This document shows positions 63,753-64,000 of a stretch of 64,000 nt of DNA, one piece after another. Origin of the DNA: Bradyrhizobium sp. DOA9 (GTDB lineage: Bacteria; Pseudomonadota; Alphaproteobacteria; Rhizobiales; Xanthobacteraceae); NCBI RefSeq assembly GCF_000617845.2, contig NZ_DF820425.1:6702741-6766740 (forward strand). Direction: 5' to 3'. The translations under genes and the position numbers were made by a program. Positions within the stretch are counted from its first letter, which is position 1. Every line of letters begins with the position of its first letter. Below the pieces are notes generated by a model that was given only the letters and a program-made list of their open reading frames with translations, was not told the DNA's origin and searched no databases.

Positions 63753-64000
63753 GCGGAAACGGCGCGGCCGGGAACCCTTTCCCGGCTGGCGCGTTGGGGG
63801 CGTGGCATTGAGATGCAGCGACAGGTGTATGGGCCCCGGCACGCGCGCAGGTGTGCTGGGGTCGTCTTTTGCGTGAGGCAGGGTGATGGGGGACGTGGTC
63901 GGGGAATCAAAAGTCGATTTCGGCGCGCGTGCGGTGCTGCATAAATGGCCGTCACTTGCCAATCAGCGCCAGCCTGACCGGGAGCCCTATCAGGTCATCG
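63753..64000. other. Right end of the window, no supported gene
   Basis: 248 bases. A hairpin (CCGGGAA with TTCCCGG, about 63768-63785) follows the fusion gene and may be its terminator, though no T run follows. Nothing else is recognised. Confidence 0.45.

Noticed and set aside
60900..63962. A 1020-codon minus-strand frame
   Set aside because: It is the shadow of the monooxygenase-esterase fusion on the plus strand; composition is Arg/His/Gly/Asp-rich with no domain pattern.

Overview
The window looks like a chromosomal segment of an alphaproteobacterium of the Bradyrhizobium type. This rests on high GC, gene content (a SemiSWEET next to glgC-glgA, a leuA with a leucine leader peptide, many orphan solute-binding proteins) and the palindromic intergenic repeats. 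The genus is inferred from recall, not from a database search.

Region 1 (1-10217) is accessory DNA. A giant LEPR-XLL repeat protein runs leftwards out of the window. A lone HlyD-type periplasmic adaptor is divergent from it. A patatin-like phospholipase gene, resembling CBASS-type CapV effectors, is broken by several frameshifts, and low-coding debris follows.

Region 2 (10218-32059) is a putative 21.8-kb genomic island. It is bounded by a perfect 45-bp direct repeat formed by the 3' part of tRNA-Lys(CUU). The intact tRNA is at the right end (32015-32090, minus strand) and the partial copy is at the left end. No integrase is visible. The cargo reads as one catabolic unit: a nitrilase in an operon with a complete LIV-type ABC importer, an AraC regulator, a second LIV-type importer (with a permease-ATPase fusion) in line with an amidase and a LuxR-type regulator, a LysR regulator, benzoylformate decarboxylase, an aldehyde dehydrogenase, an aromatic-acid MFS carrier and an (S)-mandelate dehydrogenase. 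Together these could take mandelonitrile or mandelamide to mandelate, benzoylformate, benzaldehyde and benzoate. The two importers and three regulators around the pathway are the most interesting system in the window.

Region 3 (32090-46000) is mainly housekeeping: a Spy/CpxP-like chaperone, a TRAP solute-binding protein, leuA with an upstream leucine-rich leader and attenuator hairpin, an SMP-30-like protein, an RTX-like protein with unusual long-period repeats, a class II UvrA, an orphan branched-chain-type binding protein, a Gfo/Idh/MocA oxidoreductase, a short RlpA-like protein and a CmcJ-type oxidoreductase.

Region 4 (46146-53961) is a sulfur-scavenging cluster: an ssu-like ABC importer, an SfnB/acyl-CoA-dehydrogenase-like flavoenzyme, an SsuD-like monooxygenase and three binding proteins, one of them on a divergent transcript.

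Region 5 (53972-64000) holds a Gly/Tyr-rich exported protein, glgC-glgA, SemiSWEET, a LigB/DODA-type dioxygenase, small conserved-looking ORFs, a type-B carboxylesterase whose nucleophile position is Asp, and a Baeyer-Villiger monooxygenase fused to an HSL-type esterase.
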